Shown: in pieces, positions 31,301-39,851 of the stretch
Numbering within the stretch: position 1 is the stretch's first letter
Layout: each line of letters begins with the position of its first letter
Assembly (NCBI GenBank): GCA_018806915.1
Contig: JAGKQI010000093.1
Coordinates: 1,054,001-1,118,000, forward strand
Direction of reading: 5' to 3'
From: Phytophthora colocasiae
Lineage: Eukaryota; Oomycota; Peronosporomycetes; Peronosporales; Peronosporaceae
DNA length: 64,000 bases
The notes under the pieces: model-generated
The model's database searches: none
Seen by the model: the letters and a program-made list of their open reading frames with translations, nothing else
What the model was told of the DNA's origin: nothing
Made by a program: the position numbers and the translations under genes

Positions 31301-32838
31301 ATCCAGCTAATGACGAGTCTTCACTGCTCTCTGGCTCAATAGTTCAAGCTGTGCTGTCTGCAGAGAACAAGACAAATGCGATCATCGATGACCCGAACGC
31401 GACGGATTGGACCGACATGACAGTCTGCTCTGCCTGTTTCGAGTACTGTGCGCCTATTGCTGAAGAACTCACAGACGTGAATATGCTGCATCGAAGACAA
31501 TTTATGATACGCTGCCAATATTGCAACGTGTACATTCACCCGGAGTGTTGCATTTCCGATATCGGGTCATCGGCCACGATATTCAGAAGCAATTGGATTT
31601 GTGAAAAGTGCACACAAACGGGTGGGAAGGAGGCGCCTGAGTGTGTTGTCTGTGCTAAGGCAACCGACTACTTGATGCCTTGCGTTGACCCTCCTACTAC
31701 GACAAACCAATCCAATGGAGCAGTTTTGCCGAGTCCGAAGTACGCAACCACAGCAATTCGTCCAGCTCCTGGTGGAGGTCAGGAGCTGTGGTTGCAAGCA
31801 CACCAGAAGATGCAGCGGCAACATCAAACACAAGGAAATGCAGTGATGAACACCAAGACACCTCAACCTCTCCCTGCACAGGAAAGCAATGGGGTTGCAT
31901 CTCAACCATCCAACAAGTGGATCCACGTCTACTGCAGCAAATGGCAGAAGACGAGGACGGTCAAGAGGAACCACATGCTCTGTGCCTACCCTCCAACCTT
32001 AAAGTCAGACAACCTGGCAATTCGATGCGAGTTTTGTGACAAAAGAAACGGACTGCTGGCGAATTGTTCTCAGTGTTACCGTCGATTCCATCCGATTTGC
32101 GCGGCCCAGAAGAAGTTGTTCTGCGCTCGATCGAACCGTACAGAGTGGAAGTTTTACTGTGATGTTCATCCCCCGGCAGATGCAGCTTTTGATGTCAACC
32201 GACAGTCTTGGATCACACAAGATATAATGGGCCAACTGCAGGACCTGCGTCGATCTTTAGAGCGTGGAAGAATGTTACTGGAGGTGGCACGTCAACGAGA
32301 TCGTCTACAGAAGCGTCTGCTAACTCTGTGCAAGCTGCCTATTATGGAGACGTCGATAGATGTGGTTTTGAAGAAGCGCCCAACATCCTATATGAAGCAA
32401 GTTTATCACGAGCTTACTGGAGAAACGTTGACTGATGTACCTCACAAGGCGAAAGCTGTCGCGCCATCTCCACGCAGTTCTCGAAGCCGCGTTCGAAATA
32501 GCCCTCGTGCTGCAAGTGGAAGCCGATCTTCCCGTGGAACTAAACGCGCAGCTTCACAAGCTGAACCAGCACGCGAAAAAAGCCCTAAGCGCCGTCGAAC
32601 AAGAGCCGATTCAGATGGGTCAAGCAATGGCGACGTTATGACTCGGCGAGGTTCAAGACGGAAGTCGTTGCGCTTTAACCAAGAGAACTCAGACGATGAG
32701 GATGAAAATGAAAGCGAAGAAGACAATGAGGTGGAAGCGTTAAAGAATGTGTGGGCGAATCTCGCAGTGCCGGAGGAGCTTGACGACTTCGACCTTGCTG
32801 TGGCTGAGAGCTACCCAGAACTCGTGGTACGTGATTGA
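28393..32838 (+). CDS. Large nuclear PHD-finger protein with three PZP-type modules
   Basis: 1481 codons in one frame from ATG 28393. Three PHD / zinc knuckle / extended-PHD (PZP) modules are visible. (1) Residues ~20-190: CCICMELVDYQGTLLVQCSG, CAVCPTAGGALRL, then CIVCGVRSGSCIQC ending HVSCAF. (2) Residues ~717-925: CVVCFDGQSPETNPIIFCDR, CQLCSLGDGAFKR, then CVHCRVACGRTIQCCHPGC. (3) Residues ~1011-1257: CSACFEYC, CQYCNVYIHPECC, CVVCAKATDYLMPC, then CEFCDKRNGLLANCSQCY. Two C2HC-type fingers (CRWCSAKVTL, CPACGEHMKESQLQGHQ) lie between modules 1 and 2. PZP modules (AF10, BRPF, JADE) read histone H3 tails and nucleosomal DNA, so a chromatin adaptor role is inferred; no catalytic domain is seen. 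The C-terminus is basic (KSPKRRRTRAD), then strongly acidic. A GTACGT donor at 32827 allows an alternative last exon. Confidence 0.9.
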   Translation: MSSPPTDQHAPASPASSEPCCICMELVDYQGTLLVQCSGCSIRVHVKCYGKSVTGDAASSWLCEACEYKASATAKHLAPQCAVCPTAGGALRLTNQPDVWCHVLCINWIPELYHSLSGVMDEAVDISLLDKNRSTLRCIVCGVRSGSCIQCVSGRCARAFHVSCAFRAPSSMLYTGYNTENQQVYHCKTHLSDVSSTKYEMVDNSWRKLPHVKKYVDAHPATTEAKCRWCSAKVTLPNKEGHEMQCLLSWVARNDALKRKEEVARVGIKPHGISYNAKSPSKKGGGKSRSKSSPNARKNNRESKYKRQESAMRPCPACGEHMKESQLQGHQKNSCPKSQNAMKRKMSPRNGLQDDGEVADLTDVLFASWPGQNSGAPMDSTYFWKVVENHFYSSNVLQKKRMEQLTKSLCGVKLTDIPKARKRQLRVSDLHCRDTMRLDRNPEDLKQTLALNKVAHKCDFIMRASHCRCLGDHYAKPMIEICHNPECSKPVTNQTADSVLTNIPEDASADVRVQFKSGEDTAFDCKYSLRVSRNGVVTNQEAEDTGTVASYFFEHDVLSTLTGLEMQMNKVMLAQDNKLLVSLDSYDQGENSQGEKPTESNSQVSSVIAPDGTPLTDELTPAINLLMEHLKERMEKNRYQLRALHKKLGYTESNDNKFQVSTQITDMYYREFASWKRFCASLLIGYKSGDQVEKDEKKSAESDEGSTENEDDAIDDGTCVVCFDGQSPETNPIIFCDRCELAVHQRCYGMATVPSNEFICDRCRVTREGLDPAKDVFCQLCSLGDGAFKRTVDGKWVHVVCALWCPKVWIGNLFELSDISLVGTTNQVRFLNSVDEIAARIAQATGGQHVALKNGNNLEGPTIELGSLCVHCRVACGRTIQCCHPGCSTSFHPLCGWFDGLPMTISLRDDRYVYAGGGAGLNFQMFCSGHLPKHYPASEQLVQKRRRARLRIDSYFVMRNKDNYSAGATNPANDESSLLSGSIVQAVLSAENKTNAIIDDPNATDWTDMTVCSACFEYCAPIAEELTDVNMLHRRQFMIRCQYCNVYIHPECCISDIGSSATIFRSNWICEKCTQTGGKEAPECVVCAKATDYLMPCVDPPTTTNQSNGAVLPSPKYATTAIRPAPGGGQELWLQAHQKMQRQHQTQGNAVMNTKTPQPLPAQESNGVASQPSNKWIHVYCSKWQKTRTVKRNHMLCAYPPTLKSDNLAIRCEFCDKRNGLLANCSQCYRRFHPICAAQKKLFCARSNRTEWKFYCDVHPPADAAFDVNRQSWITQDIMGQLQDLRRSLERGRMLLEVARQRDRLQKRLLTLCKLPIMETSIDVVLKKRPTSYMKQVYHELTGETLTDVPHKAKAVAPSPRSSRSRVRNSPRAASGSRSSRGTKRAASQAEPAREKSPKRRRTRADSDGSSNGDVMTRRGSRRKSLRFNQENSDDEDENESEEDNEVEALKNVWANLAVPEELDDFDLAVAESYPELVVRD

Positions 32839-33012
32839 CGTAGTACACAAGCACTCTTGTTCGTATGCACTCACGCTCGTGTTTGCTCCTTTGCAGGATT
32901 AGTCTGCTGAAGGATGAGTGCAACTGTGCTTGCGAGACTTCGTGATAATACACAGCACATGTGGCCAGTGACCACAATATTTTTAGAGTACGTTCTGATA
33001 TTTTTTTTGCAG
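32827..33012 (+). other. Candidate intron at the PHD/kinesin boundary
   Basis: GTACGT at 32827 and a strong acceptor (eight T then GCAG, ending 33012). If spliced, the PHD protein would lose its last four codons and end in IVWGNRNANE, with a stop overlapping the kinesin ATG at 33038. Alternatively the acceptor belongs to a kinesin 5' leader intron. Transcript data are needed to decide. Confidence 0.4.
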
Positions 33013-33037
33013 ATTGTGTGGGGAAATAGGAACGCAA

Positions 33038-36000
33038 ATGAATGAGGCGGCCACTGTGGCAGATGAAGGGGAATTACCAGGAGAGATACTGTCGAATAGC
33101 TATGACGGAGTTGCTGGTTTGTTTCGTAGCCTTACTCCATCTACTGCTGAGTCTACCTCCGATTCGATTGGTAGCAGTGAGGACGTCCAACCTTGCGACG
33201 AATGCAATTTGTTTTCTGACGCAGCTTCCGATGAGAATGGTGACTCCAACAATGAACTTTCGCCAGGTCGTGAAGGTCAGCAGGCAGCTCTCGTATCGGA
33301 AAACTCCCAGCAGATTGATATCGACAAAACAAAATCTGGGGAAAGCACATGTCAAGAGATAGTAGGTCCTGTATCAGCAACAAAAGGTACAGCCGAGAGA
33401 CCAACTTCTCAATGTGATTCTACTGGTGTGCGTCGACAATTTCAAGTTCTAGTTCGTGTTCGTCCCCCTTTCGACTATGAAGGTACAGTGGTCGTCACAG
33501 CGGGTGAGAAGGAGGGGACAAGCCTGTGCATTCAGTCTACAGCATCACAGGGGAGCATCAGCACAGTAACGGAGTGCACGTTTGATCGGGTGTTCATGGG
33601 TGGATCGACGCAAGAGGAGGTATTTTCTGCGATAGAGCCGAGCGTACAAGCGTGTTTGGAGGGGTACAACGCCACCATCTTCGCTTATGGACAAACTGGA
33701 ACAGGCAAGACGCACACATTGTTTGGTCGTGACTTGAGATCATCTGCATGTAGAGAAGGAGGCACAGATTCCTTTCACACGGTCAAGTCGTCTTGGGGAA
33801 TTGTTCCTCGCGCGCTGAACTACTTACTGGGCCAAGCTTCCGTCCTACAGCAGAAACATTGCCAAGTCAAGCTGCACATGAGCTTCCTGCAGATCTACAA
33901 CGACCGTCTTTTTGATCTCCTTACTGATCGCATGATGCAGAAACCTCTTCTGATACGTGAACAGCCTACACTGGAGGGCACAACTAGAGTCACCGTTCAG
34001 GGTTTATCAAGTGAACGGATAACTTCGTTCTCGAACGCCATGCAGATTATCCATCGGGGGTTCTCTAGTCGGTCTGTTAGGGAAACGGAGTCTAACCTGG
34101 CGAGTAGCAGAAGTCACGCTATCGTTCAGATCTACGTCGCGACAGAGTGCCCAGCATCTAAAGGTGAGGGTCGAGTCCTCCGAAAGGCGAGATTAAACTT
34201 GGTGGATCTTGCTGGCTCAGAGAAATGGAATACTGATTTGGAAATGGAAGATGCACATTCACAGGAGCTCAAGAATATCAATACAAGCTTGTCGGCACTA
34301 GGGAACTGTATTGCAGCTTTGACTGAAGCTGGCAGGAAGCATATTCCGTACCGGGATTCGACTTTGACTCGTGTTTTACAAGATTCATTCGGTGGTAACA
34401 CGCAGTCCTGTCTGATTGCTACCGCTAATAGCACTCAGCAGTCGTGTGACGAGACGATTCGAACACTACACTTTGCTGATCGAGCGAGGTCCGTGATGCA
34501 GACAATTCGAGTGAATGAGGTGGTGGACGGTTCGACGGAACTGCTGATGGCCAAGGTCCAGATCGTGAAACTACGGGAGCGACTGGAAAGTGAGCAGCGC
34601 AGAAACCATGACACTCGGCTAAAGGAGCATCAGATGATGCAACGAGACTTTCAGGAGAAAATCAAAGCCAAAGAGAACGAGATTACACAGCTGCTGAGAG
34701 ATAATGCTGTTTTCCAGAAGTGGAGAGATGAAGATGTGAAGAAAATACGCGGGCTCGAAAGCCGCGTCAAGGAATTAGAGCAGCAAATGGGCGTAGAAGT
34801 ATTAAGGGTAGCTGCTCCCAATACTGCAGGGCAGGGATCTAAACGACCAAGTGCAGCCCCCACAGCAAAGAATACCTCGGTTCGAAAATCCCGGTCTCGA
34901 ACGAATCTTACGAGAGTGGCGAGTGAGAGGGGCACTACCACTCGAACATCCAGGCTGACCCCCGAGCGATGCGATCGGGATTCTACTAAGGGCTGCCAAG
35001 CAAGGACATCTCATGCCCAAACTCCAACACAGGATGGAATGAATCAATTCGAAGATAGCACCGAACCTGAGCTGCCAGCTCCAGATTTCAGAGCTCGGAT
35101 AAGTCAACATACCCGTTGGGAAGCCTCGGACGATATTCAAGTGGGCGAATCACAAGGAGTTAGCAGGAACCGATACCAAACTTCTGTTACTCCAGTGGTT
35201 TCCCGTCCAGGTGAGAGCACAACTACCAAGTCTCCAGCATCCAACGCTTGGGCATCCCCGAATGTGTCAAAAATCTCTAATACCGAGTGGACATCCTCAA
35301 TTCTGTCGTCGAATTCGACGCCAGCTCTTTCTGCCACGAAGCAAGAGACCATTGAGCCACGGAACGTCAACCTAGCAAATAGTCGCTCTTCCTCTAATCC
35401 CAGACAAGAGCACGTTTCGTTGCTGAAGAACTTTAACACCGGAAGCTTCAACTACAACGCACCAATGCTTTCATCAACAGTAAATAACTCGGCTATCGCT
35501 CCATGTTCCAAGCATAAGCTGACGGGGTGTATATTGTGCACTGCTGGCGACAATTTCCGACAACCACAAGCTGCACCAGTCCGCCAACCGCCCAAGGAGC
35601 TCGTGACAAATCCTTCTGCAATATCTAAGACAAGTGAAGCGTCTCAAGATGGTCCTTGTGTCCGTCATCAACTGCTTCGCTGCTTTATTTGCATGAAGGA
35701 CAGCAAGACGTCTAGCACAGTTCCAGCTAGTACCATCTACAATTATACTATTCCTGCCAGCACCTCGAGCATTAAACCATCCAGTTACCTGAACACGTCC
35801 GTTGTAAGCGACAAATGTGCTCTTCACTCGCTTGTGAACTGCATTCTGTGCGCTGGAGTCAAGGCGATGACTCATAAAGCTGTAGTACCAACTCCTCAAG
35901 CTTCTCCTGCGATGACTGGGATTCACTATGAAGCTGCAAGTGCAATTCACATGGAAGACCGTAGTGCCGATCGATATCGACGATACACTCTCGACGAGAG

Positions 36001-36049
36001 GATACTCCACTCGTCCAAAACGATAACAAATCAATTCGTGTTTAAGTAA
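33038..36049 (+). CDS. Kinesin with N-terminal-region motor and three C-terminal Cys/His repeats
   Basis: 1003 aa from ATG 33038 (MNEAATVADEGE); upstream in-frame codons to 33014 begin with TTG just after a splice-acceptor-like tract and are not used. An acidic ~130-residue leader precedes the motor domain (~135-500): QVLVRVRPPFDY, P-loop GQTGTGKT at ~218, switch I NLASSRSHAIV, switch II LNLVDLAGSEKW, NINTSLSALGNCIAAL, YRDSTLTRVLQDSFGGN. It is followed by coiled coil (~510-600) and a Ser/Thr-rich tail. The tail carries CSKHKLTGCILC (~823), CVRHQLLRCFIC (~874) and CALHSLVNCILC (~927), a C-x2-H-x4-C-x2-C repeat likely to bind zinc. An ATP-driven plus-end microtubule motor is expected; the kinesin family was not assigned. 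AATAAAG follows the stop (36074). Confidence 0.92.
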   Translation: MNEAATVADEGELPGEILSNSYDGVAGLFRSLTPSTAESTSDSIGSSEDVQPCDECNLFSDAASDENGDSNNELSPGREGQQAALVSENSQQIDIDKTKSGESTCQEIVGPVSATKGTAERPTSQCDSTGVRRQFQVLVRVRPPFDYEGTVVVTAGEKEGTSLCIQSTASQGSISTVTECTFDRVFMGGSTQEEVFSAIEPSVQACLEGYNATIFAYGQTGTGKTHTLFGRDLRSSACREGGTDSFHTVKSSWGIVPRALNYLLGQASVLQQKHCQVKLHMSFLQIYNDRLFDLLTDRMMQKPLLIREQPTLEGTTRVTVQGLSSERITSFSNAMQIIHRGFSSRSVRETESNLASSRSHAIVQIYVATECPASKGEGRVLRKARLNLVDLAGSEKWNTDLEMEDAHSQELKNINTSLSALGNCIAALTEAGRKHIPYRDSTLTRVLQDSFGGNTQSCLIATANSTQQSCDETIRTLHFADRARSVMQTIRVNEVVDGSTELLMAKVQIVKLRERLESEQRRNHDTRLKEHQMMQRDFQEKIKAKENEITQLLRDNAVFQKWRDEDVKKIRGLESRVKELEQQMGVEVLRVAAPNTAGQGSKRPSAAPTAKNTSVRKSRSRTNLTRVASERGTTTRTSRLTPERCDRDSTKGCQARTSHAQTPTQDGMNQFEDSTEPELPAPDFRARISQHTRWEASDDIQVGESQGVSRNRYQTSVTPVVSRPGESTTTKSPASNAWASPNVSKISNTEWTSSILSSNSTPALSATKQETIEPRNVNLANSRSSSNPRQEHVSLLKNFNTGSFNYNAPMLSSTVNNSAIAPCSKHKLTGCILCTAGDNFRQPQAAPVRQPPKELVTNPSAISKTSEASQDGPCVRHQLLRCFICMKDSKTSSTVPASTIYNYTIPASTSSIKPSSYLNTSVVSDKCALHSLVNCILCAGVKAMTHKAVVPTPQASPAMTGIHYEAASAIHMEDRSADRYRRYTLDERILHSSKTITNQFVFK

Positions 36050-36267
36050 CGTTTCTTCTTTTTAAATTATTTAAATAAAGAAAGTCATGCACCCATTGAA
36101 GGGTGCTCGCTACAGGCGCGGCGCGTCTCCAATAGCTGGTAGATGCACGACCATTCATTACAACTGCTTGCCTACCCGCCGGATTGGCCAACTCTCCGGA
36201 TTATCATCTCTCCCAATAATGTATACAATTCACACCTATTAAAAATAACAGGACTTTCGACGCACAG

Positions 36268-36323
36268 GCGTCATTACTTTTCCAGCGTCCAAACCTGCGT
36301 CATTACTTTTTCAGCGTCCAAAC
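36268..36323 (+). repeat. Two 27 bp direct repeats upstream of homogentisate dioxygenase
   Basis: GCGTCATTACTTTT(C/T)CAGCG copies at 36268-36294 and 36297-36323, differing at one base, period 29 bp. They lie 36-90 bp upstream of the Inr-like site, a position suited to a regulator-binding repeat. Confidence 0.7.
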
Positions 36324-36358
36324 AAAACCTGGTTGAAGTCGTCGATTCAACCTGAGCA

Positions 36359-36374
36359 GCTCATTTAACGACTT
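36359..36374 (+). promoter_or_regulatory. Oomycete Inr-like core promoter
   Basis: GCTCATTTAACGACTT matches the oomycete initiator consensus GCTCATTYYNCAWTTT at most positions and lies 72 bp before the ATG of the dioxygenase gene, a normal distance. CT-rich sequence follows. Confidence 0.55.
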
Positions 36375-36446
36375 GCTCTGGTGCACACACACCCACACCC
36401 ACACTCGCACCTTTTCCTCTTGTCATCTTTCTCTCTCCTTCTGTCC

Positions 36447-38145
36447 ATGACTGACGCTGCGTGGGACTCGCTCTCGTATTTGCCCGGTTTCGGCAACGAT
36501 TTTTGCTCGGAGGCGCTGCCGAATGCACTTCCTAAGGCACAGAACAATCCGCAAAAGGTGTGTACACCTTTTAAATGCATAAAAAAATATTGCATACGTT
36601 GCTTATTATTGCTTATTCGTAGTGCGCGTATGGACTGTACGCGGAGCAATTGTCCGGGACGGCGTTCACGATGCCTCGCCACAAGAACCAGCGCAGGTGG
36701 GTGGGTCTTTTCCATGGGTCAAAGGGTTTTATGCTGACTATTGATCGACTAGTTGGCTGTACCGAGTTTTGCCGCCGGTGGTGCACGAGAAGTATCAGAA
36801 GGTGGAACATCCGTTCGTCAAGGCGGATTTTGCCAAGGAGAAGCTGACGCCGCAGCAGATGCGCTGGAAGCCCATGCCACTGCCCGCAGACAAGGAGAAG
36901 CTGGATTTTATTGACGGACTGCGGACGATCGGTGGGGAAAATTTGTTGGAGTTGGTGCTAGAGATTGCAGAATGCTAACAGATTAATTTGCTGGTTAGGT
37001 GGAGCGGGAGACCCAACAATGAAAGCTGGATTAGCTATCCACATGTATGCGGCAAACACGTCCATGGAGGACAAGTGTTTCTACAATTCGGACGGAGATT
37101 TCTTGATCGGTACGTACTTGACTATTAGTTTTACTGGATAAAACTCGAGATTAATCTTCTTCACAGTTCCACAGACTGGTGACCTCAAGATTACGACGGA
37201 ATTCGGTCGACTGAAGGTGTCTCCGCACGAGATTTGTGTCATCCAGCGTGGAATTCGCTTTTCGGTTGAACTGGATGGGCCATCTCGGGGCTACATTCTA
37301 GAAGTGTACAACCGGCACTTCATTCTGCCAGACCTTGGTCCGATTGGAGCCAATGGTCTTGCAAACCCTAGGGATTTTGAACACCCAAGCGCTGCTTATG
37401 AAGACCGCGAGTGTGAGTACTTGGTCGTGAACAAGGTGCGTTGCTGTTTTAGAGCTGGGGACTACAATGGAATGAGCGTCTGACACTGTTGTATGCTTTC
37501 AGTTTGGTGGGCAAATGTTCTCAGCTCGTATGGCTTTCTCTCCGTTCAATGTCGTTGCGTGGCACGGGAACTACGTTCCATACAAGTACAACCTTGACAA
37601 GTTTTGCACGATGAACTCTGTGAGCTACGACCATCCGGTAAGAAGTTGCAATTGTTGTGTCAACGTTTTCCTTTGCCACTAAAATTTGTTTGTTTTTGTA
37701 GGATCCGTCAATTTACTGCGTCCTCACGTGCCAAACCGAAGAATCAGGCAACGCTGTCGCGGACTTTGTCATCTTCCCGCCTAGATGGATGGTCCAAGAG
37801 CACACATTCCGTCCCCCGTACTTCCATCGTAACTGCATGAGCGAGTACATGGGAATGATTTACGGTACCTATGACGCTAAGAAGGGAGGTGAAGACGGAT
37901 TTGCACCTGGTGGAGCTTCACTTCACAGCGTCGACACCCCGCATGGACCTGACGCAGCGACATTCCTCGGTGCTTCTAACGCAGAGCTCAAGCCTGAAAA
38001 GTTCGACGGAGGTCTTGCATTCATGTTCGAGTCGACGTACCTCGTCAAGCTGACGGACTACGCACTTAACTGTGACCACAACGACCAGAACTACTGGAAG
38101 TGCTGGCAGCAGATGCCGAAGCTCTTCAACCCCAAACAAGCCTAG
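36447..38145 (+). CDS. Homogentisate 1,2-dioxygenase (seven exons)
   Basis: Non-haem iron enzyme of tyrosine/phenylalanine catabolism opening homogentisate to maleylacetoacetate. Exons: 36447-36557, 36623-36696, 36753-36931, 36999-37109, 37167-37435, 37503-37637, 37702-38145; introns 56-67 bp, all GT..AG. Joined length is 1323 nt (440 aa plus stop), close to the family's ~445. Family hallmarks appear across every junction: [109 protein letters not shown]. The iron ligands are expected in [16 protein letters not shown] (His, Glu) and TPHGPDA (His), all present. A Harbinger element begins 41 bp after the stop, inside or beside the 3' UTR. Confidence 0.96.
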
Positions 38146-38186
38146 CTTTTGAAGCCGATCTTCGACTGTATCTCTCTTGTTTTTAA

Positions 38187-38226
38187 GAGCGTCTTTGCCA
38201 CGGTTATCCGTCGAGTTAAGTTAAGT
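38187..38226 (+). repeat. Harbinger left terminal inverted repeat
   Basis: 40 bp, perfect partner of 48187-48226; preceded by the TAA target duplication. Confidence 0.9.
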
Positions 38227-38281
38227 CGCACAATAACTCAGGAGCTATGTGATTGGCTGACCCGACTTCACCAGACGGTTA

Positions 38282-38672
38282 TCCTACCGAGCGAAGCGAA
38301 GGTAGCACCTCGGCCAACTGGCGCGCGCCGAAGGTGTGGCGCCGGTGGTGAGTAGTGGAGCGAACTGGAACAGTGAGCACCACGGGTTTCAACCAAACAC
38401 ATACAAACCGCCCGCAAAAGCGGGCGCCACTCGGCTAAAATTGCCTCGATAAGTACGAAATAGTAGCTGCGAGCTCGCGAGCTCGTAGCCCCCACTGGTG
38501 ATTGGCTAAAATACATCCTACCGAGTGAAGCGAAGGTAGCACCTCGGCCAACTGGCGCGCGCCAAAGGTGTGGCGCCGATGGTGAGTAGTGGGTCGAACT
38601 GGAACAGTGAGCACCACGGGTTTCAACCAAACACATACAAACCGCCCGCAAAAGCGGGCGGCACTCGGCTAG
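38282..38672 (+). mobile_element. Helitron array unit A (5'-truncated, non-autonomous)
   Basis: Two tandem copies of the Helitron 3' module: 38282-38438, ending CTAA, and 38516-38672, ending in hairpin CCGCCCGC-AAAA-GCGGGCGG then CACTCGGCTAG. It starts after an A (A|TCCTACC) inside Harbinger sequence, consistent with AT insertion. It lacks the TCTCTAC 5' end shown by the next units. The following base is T, as expected after a Helitron. Confidence 0.8.
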
Positions 38673-39625
38673 TCTCTACTCTCTAGGCTAGTGCGGTGTC
38701 TGTGTGTCTATGTGTCCGTTCAACGTCTTAGCGCATAAACCTGCGTAGCTACCTGTCTCTCCATTTCGTACATGTAGGTTTTCCATACTGTATTTTCCCA
38801 TGGTGTAGCCTATCCCTATGTTCCAGACTGCTCTCAGGAATGCCAAAATTACAAATATAGCCCACTAATGATAACCCTCTCAATGGCCTCTGATTGGTCC
38901 GCACACCCGGCCACAAAATTTTCATTGGACAAAATGAAGCTAAGTACGATTAAAATGCTGAGCTGCCCCGCTTTACAGACCGGTGATTGGCTAAAATACA
39001 TCCTACCGAGCGAAGCGAAGGTAGCACCTCGGCCAACTGGCGCGCGCCGAAGGTGTGACGCTGGTGGTGAGTAGTGGGGCGAACTGGAACAGTGAGCCCC
39101 ACGGGTTTCGACCAAACACATACAAACCGCCCGCAAAAGCGGGCGGCACTCGGCTAAAATTGCTTCGATAAGTACGAAATAGTAGCTGCGAGCTCGCGAG
39201 CTCGCAGCCCCCACTGGTGATTGGCTAAAATATATCCTACCGAGCGAAGCGAAGGTAGCACCTCGGCCAACTGGCGCGCGCCGAAGGTGTGGCGCCGATG
39301 GTGAGTAGTGGGGCGAACTGGAACAGTGAGCCCCACGGGTTTCAACCAAACACATACAAACCGCCCGCAAAAGCGGGCGCCACTCGGCTAAAATTGCTTC
39401 GATAAGTACGAAATAGTAGCTGCGAGCTCGCGAGCTCGCAGCCCCCACTGGTGATTGGCTAAAATACATCCTACCTAGCGAAGCGAAGGTAGCACCTCGG
39501 CCAACTGGCGCGCGCCGAAGGTGTGGCGCCGATGGTGAGTAGTGGGGCGAACTGGAACAGTGAGCACCACGGGTTTCAACCAAACACATACAAACCGCCC
39601 GCAAAAGCGGGCGGCACTCGGCTAG
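38673..39625 (+). mobile_element. Helitron array unit B (953 bp, non-autonomous)
   Basis: Begins TCTCTACTCTCTAGGCTAG directly after unit A's CTAG. It shares about 225 bp of 5' sequence with unit C, then carries three 3' modules at 234 bp period (starts 39001, 39235, 39469). The first two end CTAA and are followed by a linker with a 24 bp perfect palindrome (39185-39208, 39419-39442). The last ends with the hairpin and CTAG at 39625. No coding capacity. Confidence 0.85.
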
Positions 39626-39851
39626 TCTCTGCCCTCTAGGCTAGTGCCGTGTCTGTGTGTCTGTGTGTCCGTTCAACGTTTTAGCGCATAAACCTGCGTA
39701 TCTACCTGTCTCTCCATTTCGTACATGTACGTATTCTATACTGTATTGTCCCATGGTGTAGCCTATCCCTATCTTCTAGACTGCTCTCAGGAATGCCAAA
39801 ATTACAAATATAGCCCACTAATGATAACCCTCTCAATGGCCTCTGATTGGT

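Noticed and set aside
33014..33037. Kinesin start at 33014
   Set aside because: The codon is TTG immediately after a splice-acceptor-like tract; the first ATG is 33038.
38282..39625. CRISPR-like or satellite array
   Set aside because: The 234 bp repeats end in Helitron hairpins and CTAA/CTAG; unit size and eukaryotic context exclude CRISPR, and the units belong to transposons.
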